Shown: positions 33,142 to 46,400 of the stretch, piece after piece
Layout of the letters: every line of letters begins with the position of its first letter
Numbering within the stretch: position 1 is the first letter of the stretch
Source of the DNA: Drosophila miranda
Taxonomy: Eukaryota > Arthropoda > Insecta > Diptera > Drosophilidae
Assembly: GCF_003369915.1 (NCBI RefSeq)
Contig: NC_046675.1
Span: forward strand, 32,821,001-32,885,000
DNA length: 64,000 nucleotides
Direction: 5' to 3'
Made by a program: the position numbers and the translations under genes
The notes under the pieces: model-generated
Database searches by the model: none
Told to the model about the DNA's origin: nothing
Seen by the model: the letters and a program-made list of their open reading frames with translations, nothing else

Positions 33142-34975
33142 ATGTGGAAAGCAAGTGCTGGTCATCAGATACAGGCCACGAGTGCCGCCGAAGATGATGA
33201 CTGGGAGACCGATCCGGATTTTATCAACGATGTCAATGAACAAGAGCAGCGCTGGGGATCGAAGACGATCGATGGCAGTGGCCGCACAGCGGGCGCCATT
33301 GAGTGAGTCATTATCTCATTAATTTCGCTGGAAATACGAGTTCATTGTTTTCATTAATGTTCTTTCCCTGTTTACAACAATGACAGCATGGACAAGTTGC
33401 GTGAAGAGACGGAACGCTCGGACTTGGACAAGAAAAAGCAATTATTAAAGGATCAGAATGCTGGCTATGGCTACGGTGGAAAGTTCGGTGTGGAGAAGGA
33501 TCGAATGGACAAGTCGGCGGTGGGCCATGACTACCAGGAAAAGGTGGCTAAGCATGCCTCGCAGAAGGATTACAGCGACGGATTCGGTGGTAAATTTGGT
33601 GTGCAATCGAATCGTGTTGACAAATCAGCTGTGGGCTGGGATCACATCGAGAAGGTTGAGAAGCATGCCTCACAAAAGGATTACTCGTCGGGCTTTGGTG
33701 GCAAATTCGGTGTGCAATCGGATCGAGTGGATAAATCGGCCGTCGGTTGGGATCACATTGAAAAGGTCGAGAAACACGAGTCACAGAAGGGTAAGAGATT
33801 CTCATTCTGATGGCTCAACAACACTATAGCCACGATTCTTTGTTTTAGATTACTCCAAGGGCTTTGGGGGTAAGTTTGGTGTCCAGGAGGATCGTAAGGA
33901 CAAATCCGCGGTGGGCTGGGATCATAAAGAGGCCCCACAAAAGCATGCCAGTCAGGTGGATCATAAGGTCAAGCCAGTTATTGAGGGAGCCAAACCTTCG
34001 AATCTGCGTGCCAAATTCGAGAATCTGGCCAAGAACTCCGAGGAGGAGTCGCGCAAGCGATCCGAAGAGCAGAAACGTTTGCGTGAGGCCAAGGACAAGC
34101 GGGATCGGGAGGAGGCAGCCAAGCAGACGGTCGCGGAGAACACTCCCCGAACCTCTACTGAAACGCCGCCACCAAAGGGCAGTCGGGCGGCCATCCAGAC
34201 GGGTCGAGCTGGAGGCATTGGCAATGCCATCAGTGCGTTCAACCAAATGCAATCACCCGTCTCTGAGACACCTCCGGCACGCAAGGAACCCATTGTCATT
34301 CCCAAAGCACTGCCGCCTAAAGTGGAAGTGGCTGACGAACCCCAACCAGAGTCACCAGCTCCGGTTGCTGCTGCTGTTCCTGCTTCCGCTCCTGCGCCTG
34401 TTGTGGTCAAAGAGGCAGCACCCCCCGCAAAGGTCATTGCACGACCTCCGGATGTTGTGCCTCAGATTGAAGTTGAGACCGTGGACACGCCCCCCAGAAG
34501 TGAACCCACATCCCCAGCGCATGAGCCAACGCCTCAAGTGCAACGTCAGGCCGAACCGCAATCGCAACCGCAACCTGAACCTGAGCCAGAGCCTGTGGCG
34601 GAACCGCTATATCAAAATCAGGCGGAGATTAAGGCTGCCTCGCCACAGCCACCGGCAGCTTCCCCCCTTCCACCATCAACGAATGGTGCCACGCCTGAGC
34701 CTGCCCCAGAAGCTGCTGCTGCTGCTGCCACAACCTTTGAGGAGGCCATCTATGCAAACTCTGATAATCTGGCCGACTACTTGGAGGACACTGGCACACA
34801 TGCCCTGGCGCTTTTCGACTACCAGGCGGCCGATGATGATGAGATATCGTTCGATCCCGACGATTTGATCACCCACATCGAGAAGATCGATGACGGGTGG
34901 TGGCGTGGACTGTGCAAGAACCGCTATGGCCTCTTTCCGGCCAACTATGTGCAGGTTGTCGAACAAAATTCCTAA
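33142..34975 (+). CDS. Cortactin: Cortactin, actin-branch-stabilising Arp2/3 regulator
   Basis: Links the Arp2/3 complex and F-actin to membrane-remodelling partners. Coding exons 33142-33302, 33387-33790 and 33849-34975 give 563 residues. The N-terminal acidic segment has the Arp2/3-binding DDDW (residues 17-20). Four cortactin repeats follow ([19 protein letters not shown] and relatives), then a charged helical region ([14 protein letters not shown]), a Pro/Ala/Glu-rich linker, and a C-terminal SH3 domain ([32 protein letters not shown]). Vertebrate cortactin usually has about 6.5 repeats, so four is shorter. A noncoding first exon ends at 33000, and the second exon starts at 33123. A probable poly(A) signal lies near 35540. 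Confidence 0.96.
33463..33945 (+). repeat. Four 111-bp cortactin repeats
   Basis: Tandem 37-codon units with the core GGKFGV..DRxDKSAVG, interrupted by one 58-bp intron (33791-33848) at the unit boundary before the fourth repeat. Units 2 and 3 are the most alike at DNA level. Confidence 0.9.
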
Positions 34976-36485
34976 GTTCCATGAAACAGTATGCTTCCGT
35001 TTGAAATTCACGATAGAACAAAATCAAATTGTATTTACTTTACTTACTAACCGAAACAACAAACAATACAGATGTTGGATTATAAAATCGATTCACTACT
35101 AACCCAAACCCATTTTGTGTGCCCCTCCCCCCACAAGCATTGTGTCCCATTTTGTGTGCAACGAACTGCTAGAGATTGAAATTATTATTGTAATTTGTTA
35201 TTCTAGCACTTGAACGAACTATTCATGGTATTCCATATATATTTGATATATCATTTACAAAAATGCCCATTTTACATTCTTTTTGTATCATTTAATAGTA
35301 TATTTTTCAAAGAAAATACTATGCCAAACTATATTTATGTTTTTCGCCTTAAGAAATCGTATGTGCAAAAATTTTTACATTCATTTGATATTTTATTAGT
35401 TGCTTATGAAGTTTTTGATGATGTGTCAAAATAACGATTTTGATCTTTTTAAATTGTATAAAGTCTATGAATGTTTCCCATGTCAGGTAAAATCTAATGT
35501 TAAAGACAGTCACAACAGAAAAGTCTGCTCTTTTGATAAATAAATACTTAATAAAGTTTATCAATAACAAATATTATTTAAGGATGGTTTTCAGAGTCAC
35601 GAAGTCGTTTGGTTTCCTCTTTAGTGTGTGGTAGGGCCTTTGCAGGGCTGTTTCTCTTGAATGAAGTGCCTTTTTTTCTTATCTCTTGCCTACACACTTG
35701 ACCCAAACAGTGAATAATTCAAGGGATACTTACAATTGCTGAAATGGCGTACTATATACTGGTCGTTTGTAATGAATCATATCATTTATGGTGCAGTGGC
35801 AGTGACAGTGGCGGCTGGACAAAGGGAATGAGAACTTTGCATTGTGCCGATTAGTCAGTTTTTTCTTTTCAAGAACAAGCCATATTTCCATAGCTTAGAC
35901 ACGGCGACATGGTATTTAGCTTATCACAAATATTGGGCGTCGGATCACAATCGAAAGAAATGTCAGACCAAATCAAAATCAGTAACCGATAAAATTGATT
36001 TATAAATTGAATTTTTGATTTTAGAGGGTATTACGATAAAGTGTGCGTGTTGTAGGTAGCGTTGGAAATACTACGTTGAGATTGTCTGTCAATTCAAATG
36101 CTTGTGTGGGACGGGGTCTAAATCTCGTAATTGTATACGCGTAAACTTACCGTAAACCTGTGGTTAATGATAAAACATAGGGCCAGATAGAGAGGGAGAG
36201 AATAGTCCCAGCCTCTACGGAAAATTTGTCGTACGTCATGGGGCGTGGGCACGAATCTGCTGAGGGTCCTGAGGTATTATCAAAAAATCCCCTATCAAAA
36301 AACGCTCCAGCCAGCCGTTGGTGGGCACGGCATGTTTTCTCGCTCCGCCCCCTCTGTCCCTCAGGGGCTGTAATCAGCAAAACATAAGCCTCGCGAGCGA
36401 GCGACTGCCGGCGGCCAGAAAGAGAGCAGAGGCAGCATTTGTATTTCGAATAAATAGCGGCTACAGTTAAACGCCAGCACTCGTC
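34976..36485. other. Cortactin 3' UTR and intergenic region
   Basis: AT-rich sequence with a double AATAAA at about 35540-35556 that would end Cortactin transcripts. No coding signal is recognised beyond it. Confidence 0.55.
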
Positions 36486-36552
36486 ATTCAGCGGTGATCG
36501 TGTTCAGAGGCAGACGTGCGAAACTCAAAATCAACGTATTATCGTTACAGAG
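36486..36552 (+). promoter_or_regulatory. Candidate promoter and first noncoding exon upstream of Malvolio
   Basis: TCATTC at 36484-36489 matches the initiator consensus TCAKTY (A at 36486). AATAAATA lies about 30-37 bp upstream, and AGACGTG lies near +27, close to but one base off the strict DPE position. The transcript would be spliced at the donor CAGAG|GTATGT (36553). Assigning it to Malvolio rests on position and strand only. Confidence 0.4.
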
Positions 36553-36699
36553 GTATGTTAATTTAGCAGCGAGCTTACAGCGAATGAAAAAGTTCGTTCT
36601 TAATCGGTATATTAACGGTATATTTCGGTATATTTTATCGCGGTCAGACCAGGGTGAGCATTTACCATTATATATTTAAATATATATTTTGAAGTCGGT

Positions 36700-37585
36700 A
36701 AATATCAATCTATTCAATTTGCATTCAAATCCCTGTATTTTATTCACTTTCAAACAATTTCGATTTGGCGCGCAATTCTCATATCCACGACACGGATTTT
36801 AGCAACATACTAAATACCCTGGGGAAAAGGATATTATAGAATTGAGGATATGTTTGTCATCTCAGGCGCCAAATCTATTTTAACGATATTTTGGAGTTAG
36901 TAATCTTCTTACAGAAACCAAGAATAGGTACCGGGATCGATATATACATCATATGCCTAAACAGTAACATAGTAATAGGGTAACATGTCAATCTGAAACA
37001 AAGTCATTAGTTATTCGAAACGTTCAGCTTGGAAAACAGAATTTAAATGTTAATTTTATGATATAGGGTATAGATATGTCCGAACTAAAAGGGGATACCT
37101 GTTGACCAGCAACATTCCATACACACTTACGTTTTAATCGGCCATTGTTTTACCTTTTTTGTTTGAACCCTTTTTTATACACAATCAAATATAAAAGAGA
37201 ACTTAAAATTAGACAATCATGTAGAAAATTTATTCATTTATCGGATAAAATTATGTGCTTACTGTTGAGTGTTCTAGCTAACTAGTAATATTCAACCGAA
37301 TAGAAAAATCGAGGACTATGATTTTCGATCATGAACACAAACCGATTAACCCATTGTCGACCAGTCGGTATTAAAGTAAAAACCACGAAAATAATACGTC
37401 TTGAAGAATTTTTTCGTTGTTCAGGTAAAAGATATTATGGGGGTTTTTTTAAAGTTGAAAGAAGGCTAGGATGGATTTTGCAAGATGAATTTACAACCAG
37501 TACTATATGTCGCATTTTCCCTCAAGGTGTTCACCTAGTTAATTAAAGGGGGCTTAAGTGGGCTAAGTTCGTTTTTTCATCGGCA
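36700..37585. mobile_element. Dispersed repeat, copy 2 (uninterrupted)
   Basis: About 885 bp collinear with the outer parts of copy 1 (21357-23708), lacking the LTR and one of the two internal units. The far end matches closely: TATTAAAGTAAAAACCACGAAAAT-like DNA, GTCTTGAAGAATTTT, TTGTTCAGGTAAAAGATAT and GTGGGCTAAGTTCGTTTTTTC. No coding capacity. Confidence 0.7.
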
Positions 37586-37739
37586 TGAGCAGAGCAGCTG
37601 GTTGCAAGAAAAAAAGTTATTAAACAAAAAGAGCTGGCGGCATAAGGGGAGGGGACGCACGAAACGAAACTGCATGTCACGTCGCTGTGGCCGCCAGATA
37701 CTCGTCAATTGCCGTTAAATAAGTCAACAATTGGAAGCT

Positions 37740-38036
37740 GAAGCAGAAGTTCCTCCGCTGGCACTGACTGTGCTCTGCTCGCTGCTTCTGCCTGGTGTTG
37801 GTTGTTCAACGTCACCGAATTCGTAAATTGTTCCACGAGCGGGTCTTACGGAATGAGTAAAATGTTCATAAAATGCATATAAGTGTTGTGTCGCCGTCGT
37901 TTAGTGCTCTTCTTGTGTGTGTGATATAATAAAGGAAAACAAAACGGCTTGAAATATTTACCAGACCAATACTGTAATTTTCGCCGCTGCCACCATCCCA
38001 TCCATCCCGCACCACCCAATCAACAAGCTGTTGCAA
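37740..38036 (+). other. Mvl: Probable Malvolio 5' UTR exon
   Basis: Sequence with typical fly 5' UTR composition ending at a strong donor, GCAA|GTAAGC (38037). The start of this exon is not determined. It would splice to the coding exon whose acceptor is at 40403. Confidence 0.4.
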
Positions 38037-40403
38037 GTAAGCCAAATTGTGTTGAAATTAAACCTAATTCTCGGTTAGGAAGTGGTGTTAACCTGAAATA
38101 TTCAATAATTTACATTATGGCTTATCTTGTTGGCCATCGTCTCTCTCATTTTATTATGTTGAGAGTGAACAAAACATATGTGTGAGGTGTGTGAGTGTGC
38201 GTTTGTGAGTGCGCACGCAGGTGTGTGCCAATAACAAAACGTGGGTCCCATGTTGTATTTTAGCAAGGTGAGGTCTTTAAATATCCCTCAAGGAGTGAGA
38301 AAGAGTGAAAAATATAAAGCTGTAAATAATTCGCGTTCTGGAGTTGCTTATTTGCTCTATCTCCAAGTCTAAAATAAGTAAACCATGTTAAGAGCTCTCC
38401 TTGAGAAGACATTACCTTATCGCCTCTTTAACTTATTGAGGCACTCAAAGAATGGTTTTTTTTTTTTTATAAGAAACGACTTTTAAAATGGTAATTGCTA
38501 AACAATAGGACGCAAATATTCCCAGTGTTTGAGCAGTCGTGATAAAGAAGCCCTAGCGTTTGTACTCTAAAAACCTGCAACGAATTCTAAACTTAAACCG
38601 AATAATTAGAGATCAAAAAAGCAGTTAACCCGTCGTTGGTAGAAAAGTAATTTAAAAGTTGATGTTAATATAATTTAGGAATATTTTCGCTAACATTGTC
38701 TGGTGTTTTGTTGTCAGCTAAAAATTTTAAGTTGATTTTTTTGCATTTTCCGCTTATTGAGCAAATTGCTACGCAGTTTTTTAAATTTTTTGTTTTGTTT
38801 TGGACAGCAACAAATAAACCACTTTTATTTGGAGGGAGGACAAAGTCAAAATACACAAAATATACACAAAAAGAAATGCCAGAGATGGGGGACCGACGCT
38901 TTATATACCCTTGCAGATTGATTGATCCTGTTTCGGACATCAAAGATGCTTGAATGGTGCAAAATCATAATACCCCTTTTCGAGTGTAGAAAAATATGGA
39001 AAATTCAATTGGTGTGGTATTTAATGTAGTGGATTTCTTTGTTTATTTTGGGCGTACACGAGTATTTCATCTGTAGTAATCAGAATTTATGACTTCTGAT
39101 ATGTACAATCGAGGAACTATCAACAATGTTTTCCGCATGGCGAACACGTTGCTAAAATATATACATACATATATCGCGATGTACGATATCATTGTGAGTA
39201 CTATGGTAGACATATTTGTGTGTGTGCAGGAGAGAACCACAACTGGGTAAACAGAACCGTTTAAATGTTGAGACAAATACTACACGTATTCCAATGAACC
39301 AGAAAACGAAACCAACAGTTGGATTCATTACAATTTGCGTTAAATCTTGACCATAGATAGAAGCCAATTGGCCATTAATGGCGACATCTAGATATGACCA
39401 AACTCGTGTGTATAATATATAAGTAAGTCCTCTACATAATAAGGCATCGCCCGATGCTCTGCAAGTCTTTGTCTGGCTCTGTCCGTCATCAATGAGGCGA
39501 TGTGGAAAGCAGCAACTGCAAAGCAGACGCAGAGGAGGCGGCGGCCAGACGAGAGCGCCTGTCAAGGTGAACAAGCTGATGGTATTGCCAACCTGCTGGA
39601 GGGAACAATATCTTTTGAAGAGCTCTCCAACAAGCATGCATTACACAGTTATTACACACATGTATAATGTACTTGTAATAACTTTGAATCAAATAAACAA
39701 ATGGAAAGAGTTACATATGTGCAGGTCAATAGACTGCTTGTTGTATCACTTGCAACTTGATACTAAATCGTTTCGTTAAGTCGCAAATAAAACAAAATTA
39801 CAGACTTGAAACTCACTTGAAGACTCTTAGAAATGATTCACAAGGCCTGTGGCTGTAGTGTTATTTCCTCATCCGTGCGTACTATATATTTATATAATAT
39901 ATATATTACAGTAATACGCTGTAGCAGCGTTATCAATTAAACGGAACATATGACTGTCAAACTACGAGTAAAAAACTCGTACATACATCTGTATATTTTC
40001 TGTTTTATTGCCACATGTGTACGAATGTATTCCGGGAAAATGTTTCTAGTTTTTGGATGATCACTCCAAATTTGAAATGGAATATGGAATGTTATGGCTG
40101 CAGAAATCGCAGTCGGAGATAATTATATTTTATAACTTTTTGTTTGTTGTTTTTATTATGATAATGCTAATTGAGTCAGAGATCAGACAGACGTAATAGT
40201 AGATAGTAGCTCAATTAAATGGAAGTTGTGAGAATCGCAGGTGCAACAATCGCGCACATTGAATATTTTTTTGTATGTATAATTAAACGTAGAGCCTTTG
40301 ATGGACAGTCAAAACAATCGAAGCAGAACTGAACAATAGATTCATGTACATATATGTATAATGAATAAACAAAGGCTGACCATATTCTCGGCATATCTTG
40401 CAG
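38037..40403. other. Probable Malvolio 5' intron
   Basis: AT-rich, with no recognised gene. A CTTTATATACCCTTGCAG word at about 38898 resembles sequence common in Drosophila repeats, but no element boundary can be drawn. An AT dinucleotide-rich stretch is at 39885-39910. Confidence 0.5.
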
Positions 40404-40404
40404 C

Positions 40405-43400
40405 ATGTCGTCGAATGAGGCCTATCACAAGAACGTTGAGCCGGGCGCCGGCGGCGATGGTCCAGGCGGTTCGAGTGCGAGTGGGAGTAATGGAGGAGCA
40501 TCAGGGAGCAGCCATAGCAATCAATTGCATCACCAGCAGATACTCAATGAGACCACATATCTGAAACCGGCCGCCAAGCAGGCCTACTTCAGCGATGAAA
40601 AGGTCCTCATACCCGAAGATGATCGCACAAATGTAAGTCTCAATACAAACAAACAAAAAATAAAAGAAAAACTAGAACTAACAGAACTTGACCTTCCCTT
40701 TACCAGATGGGTTTCAGTTTTCGCAAGCTGTGGGCCTTCACGGGACCCGGTTTTCTCATGTCCATTGCATATCTAGATCCCGGCAACATCGAATCCGATT
40801 TGCAGTCGGGTGCCGCCGCCAAGTACAAAATCTTGTGGGTCTTGCTTTGGGCCACTGTCTTGGGTCTACTCATGCAACGCTTGGCCGCAAGGTGAGTGTG
40901 TGTCTGTCTAAATCTCTCTCTCTCTTTTTCTCTCTTAATTTTGCATCATTATATTTTTCAGGCTGGGTGTGGTAACGGGCTTGCATCTGGCTGAAATGTG
41001 CTATCGCCAGTACAAGCGTCTGCCGCGTTGGATACTCTGGATCATGATTGAGATAGCCATCATTGGATCCGATATGCAGGAGGTCATTGGCACGGCCATT
41101 GCCATATATCTGCTATCGAATAAAGCGTAAGATTCGAATCGCGTGCTCTGTGATGATTCTGTATGGTTGATGATTTGGTTGTTTTTTATAGTGTGCCTTT
41201 ATGGGGTGGAGTGTTGATCACTATTGTTGACACGTTCACGTTCCTGTTTCTGGATAAATACGGTTTACGTAAGCTGGAGTTCCTATTTGGGTTCCTCATC
41301 ACCATCATGGCTGTCACATTTGGCTATGAGGTAAGCCCAAAAAAAGAAACCCCCTAAATTTTAAGTAGATTTATTCAAAAGAGCAAAAGTTCCCCTAAGA
41401 GGCACTCAATTGTCGGTCGGGCGTGAACAATACTAAATTGTTTAAACAATTGCGATAAAAACTCAGACACACAAAAAACCGAAATTAAATGATGTGTGTG
41501 ATTTTCTCAAAAAACGATTGTCACGAAATTTGCAAATTACCGAATGGTGCGGGGCGTTGTCATTCTATTGATTGGAGCACCCAGCAAACGGAAGCCCTTA
41601 AAACGAACCTACACATTTCTATTAGAACTCACTTTCTTTGTATCGTAAATCAGAGACACGGAGACACATATTTACAACAGCGATAAAGATAATAAGTAAT
41701 TGTACATGAGTCGTCTGTCTGCCCCAGTCAGAGCAAACCCCCGGAGATGATTAGATAAGCTTGCACTTGCACATTTCATATCATGTGGCAGATGTGGAAG
41801 CACATGATGCTGCCCGGAAATGGGACAAACAAATTCCAGATGGGACAGAGCAATTACAGGCCTTATCTGTTTGTTGTATAAGCCAAAATATTGTATGCCT
41901 TATCCATAGGGGACTTTTCTGCGCCATCGAGACGCAATTAATGAGCAAACACTTGTGGTATTTCGGGGGAATTTTCTGTCAGCACTTATTAATCCCATGT
42001 TTATTTCCATTCCTCTTAGTATATTGTCTCTGCGCCCAATCAAGTCGAGGTGCTTGAGGGCATGTTTGTGCCCTGGTGCTCTGACTGCAATTCAAATGTA
42101 CTGCTGCAGGCAGTGGGTGTCGTAGGAGCTGTCATCATGCCACACAATCTGTACTTGCACTCGGCTTTGGTCAAGGTAAGACCTACATCAAAAATATCTC
42201 TGAAGGAATCCATAATTCATAGAGCTCTTGTCTTTTCATTTACAGTCCCGTGATATCGATCGCCGCCAGCCAAAGAAAGTGAGCGAAGCGAATTTCTACT
42301 TCTTTATTGAGGCCTCCGTGGCCTTGTTTGTGTCGTTCATCATCAACCTCTTTGTGGTGTCCGTCTTTGCCCATGGAATGTATGGCAAGACCAATAAGGA
42401 TGTGGTGAGCGGAATCGCTTCGTTTTCCATCTTAAGGACCTAATCATGGATTCCCTTTCGTTATTTTGTTAGCTCGATATCTGCACAAACAAATCGATGT
42501 ACGAGGATGCAAAAATGTCGTTTGTGGACCACCAGAATGGAACGGCCATCATCGATGCGGATCTGTACAAGGGCGGTCTTTTCCTGGGATGCACTTTCGG
42601 TGCTGTGGCCATGTACATTTGGGGCGTGGGTATACTGGCCGCTGGCCAGAGCTCCACCATGACTGGCACCTATGCGGGTCAGTTCTCGATGGAGGGTTTC
42701 CTCAATCTGCAATGGCCGCGCTGGTGTCGCGTGCTGGTCACGCGCTGCATTGCCATCATCCCCACATTCTGTCTGGCCATGTTTAGCAAAATGGATGATC
42801 TAACCAACATGAATGACATCCTGAATGCGGTGATGTCTCTTCAGTTGCCCTTCGCTGCAATACCCACCATAGCGTTTACCTCATGTGCGGCAATTATGGG
42901 AGAGTTTGTCAATGGATTGTGAGTGTCTCGCGATATGCCCTTATTCTTGGCTTTATTTAATTCTATTTTTGTACTTTTAGGGGCAACAAAATCGTTTCTA
43001 TCTGTCTGACGATTGTGGTAATTGGCGTCAATCTTTACTTTGTAATTGTCCAAGTGGAGAACATGCAGATCCAAGGCGGTCTACTGGCTTTAGTTTGTGA
43101 GTAGTCGTAAATCTTTCATCATTCCGAACTTGCTAATGATTGCCTTTCTTTCTTTTTTGGATTGCAGGCATATTTGCCATTCTATATATACTATTTAATT
43201 TATATCTTGTGATACACATGGCCGCCTGCATGGGCAATCAGCGTCTAATGAATAGTCGGGTGAGTACTCCACACACACACACGGGACGGGCGGCAATTAT
43301 CAATTGGCCTTAAGAAATCAAAAATCACAAATCACACATCGCGAGATATCGCCCATCAACTGGCGGTCTGACACTATCTATTTACGTGACTCTGACCACC

Positions 43401-46400
43401 AAATGGAGGCTTAGTGTAGGGCTTATGCACTGTAGTTGGGGTCCCACTTCATCTACTGGTACTAAATGGTGTTCTCTGTCTCTCTGTTTTACAGTGGGTG
43501 CAGCGTTTTGTGTTGCCAAGCCAGAACAGCTTTTCGATAAAGAATGCCAACTCAACGTATGCCAGGTATGTCCAAGACTATTTTCATCAAATGTCAACCA
43601 CATCATCACCATACACCCACACGCACCGATGCACAGACACACTCCACACTCACTCACTCTCTCTCTCTCTATATCTCTATCTCTCGTTGAGGGAAAACTC
43701 TAATCTAACCTTTTAGTAAACTATCTGATCTGCACTGAACTCCTCCGAATTGGCTTTAAATACTTCAAATTTGTATCTTCCTTCCTACTAATTAAACTCT
43801 TCTACTAATCGTTCATCTGGTTACGAACACTCTCAAAACTAAAACTAACATTTCGAAAACATCTTGCTATGCTCTCTCTCTTCTTTCGACTCTTCACAGT
43901 GACGTAACCTTAGTTGTAGGCGAATCAGCTACTAACAAAACGGTGAAAGGTCTTGAAACCGTTTCGGAGAAGGTTCCTAACTGAATCATCTTGGTGACTC
44001 ATTATGGCTAACCTCCCGCCCACACACAAATTCCCTTGTGATATTAACACTAAATCACACGCTTAACAACACTAACAAGTACCTAATAGGGCTTTACAAA
44101 ACTCTAGAATTTACGAGCATAAGGCATGTCTTTAGGGGATCTACGTTTATACATACAGCATTTACCCCATCAATGGTGGGATCCTATAGATAGTAAGAAT
44201 AATATAACACTGGTAAGTCTTCACTGATTGCTTTATCAAGCATTGTGGGGTATTTTGTACTTTATAAGGCTTTTGGACGCTTAGCACGTTGAATAAAGTT
44301 TGCATTTATGACTTCGAATTACTTGGAAAAGTCTTTAAATTTATTGTTGATTGGTCTCGGCTTTAAGTACTAAGAGAAGACCGTTCTAAACTGTATTCTG
44401 ATTGAAAAGAAGGATGAAACGGAACACGTATCTAAAGTGGATGGCCAAAGAACATGAAGGAAGACAATTGGAGATCTTTCTTACCAAATATTTCTTATAT
44501 TTTTGAAGTTTCATAATAGTTATAGCTCTAGTCAACCGCGGATTAGCTTTAATTTAAGGGTTTCTGGTTTGTGGGTTGGTTCAAGGGTTATCAAAAGCAC
44601 AGTGGGCGTGGTACCCTCAACATTAAACTTAATCACAAAAATTTAATTAAAATAAAACTAAAAACAAAATATGATTTGCTAAATTTAAAATTCTTGTATT
44701 ATATGTGCTCGACAACCCTGTTCTCTCTTACCTGTGTTTTGTGTTCTATCACTGTCTCTCTCTCTGTTCTCTCTCTCTTCATGTACTGTATTATACTACA
44801 CCCCACTCTTATACTCTCTGTCTTCTACTTATACCGGATTGATTGATGTTTCCCATTCATTTTGTGGCTAATTGAAATGTACAAAACCTACAACAAAATA
44901 CAAAAAATATTCCCAATTGACACACAAAAACAAACAAAAACACACACGCACACACGAACAACAAAATTGTATATTCTATTTATGTGGAAATGGATTTTTT
45001 GGCATTGATACAAAACAATGAGAAAACGTTTTTCAAAATTATTGATTTTCTAAAGAATGGCGCAAAATATGCAAAATTTCAATGCAACATAAAATAAAAC
45101 GAAAGATAAATAATAATAAAAAATCAATACAAACTGATTTCGGAACGCTTTGAGAACGCGTGCCATGAGAATTTCAATTAAAAATCCATTTTTGATTCCC
45201 CGAAAATGTGCTGCTGGCCAAAATCTGATTTTCTCTCTTTGTTGGGGTCTCGCATCAACATCTTCAACTCTGGATCGGACTTTGTACATATGTAAATATG
45301 TATAAATAGCGAGCTGACTCTTAACGATAGTGGAATCTCAAGAAACTCGATACAGAATCAGAATCAGAATCAACCCCAACGAAGCCAACTAAGATAGTCT
45401 TAAGCGATAGAACTCTCCTCTTGATTTATATGAAATTTGTTTGCACTGACTCTTCTGTATGTAAATGTTGTAAAGAATTTATGCTCCTACTCTATAAGTA
45501 TTAGATGTTCTTGAATCTCTATGTAGCTTATTTATTAGACAATTTGTACGTATTACTTAAACGAACACATTTGGTTGATATTAAAAGATTTGTACAAACC
45601 TGTATGCCTGCTGTACTTTATAATGGAGTATCTATGCCCAGTTGTATATGTATTTATTAACTGTAGAATGAAATAAATATTACAAATATTACAAACTCTC
45701 CTCCCCTTTCCAGACAATAATAAATACGAAATTCCTCTTAGTGTGTGTTTTGCCTTTGTAAATAACTTTTAATTGTTCCTGTGTGTGTTTTCTATCTCGT
45801 TGGAGTTGTTTGAATTTCTATGTCTATCCTATATATATCCTATATTTGTGGGATCTGAAATAGATGTTGTGGACACAGACGTGTTTATGTGTGTAACCAT
45901 ATCTTTTCTTCGTAATTTCTTGTGGAAAGAATATATGATCTACAATGTATACTTTGTATAGTTTTAGAACTTAATAACAACGTAGTAGATCTACATTGGT
46001 AATAGCCCAAAGCCATATTAGCTACAGTTGCCTTAGTTGTAGCTTTAGTTTATAGCTTTAAGCTCACAAATTAAATAAATAAATGAATAGATCTAGGTAA
46101 ACATTGATGTTGTAAAGAATGGTTTACATTAGAGCTAAAACATTTAACAGACAAGAAAATTATCTTCAGTTTGTGGGAGATTATATATATGTATATTGCA
46201 ATATATTGTATACATATGTATATAATTTGTATTAATGATCTATTGCAACGATCGATTGGTAGATAGATAGAAATATCGCTACAATTGATCGATACTCGAT
46301 GAGTGGTCAAGAAAATGCATATTTGGGTGAAGTAAAAGATGGGTGGATAAAAGATGTATAAATATCACCAACCCAAAAGGGGATGGAGTGTGTATCTATA

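Noticed and set aside
36484-36518. Strict Inr+DPE promoter
   Set aside because: The AGACG match begins at +27 relative to the initiator A, one base off the required spacing, so it is reported only as a candidate promoter without a DPE call.
38880-38980. INE-1-like element around a TATATACCCTTGCAG word
   Set aside because: Only one short shared word is recognisable. No boundaries or second homologous block could be found, so it was not called as an element.
44600-44605. CAGTGG loop in the Malvolio isoform A 3' region as an iron-responsive element
   Set aside because: The bases on either side cannot form the required 5-bp upper stem and no C bulge is positioned correctly.
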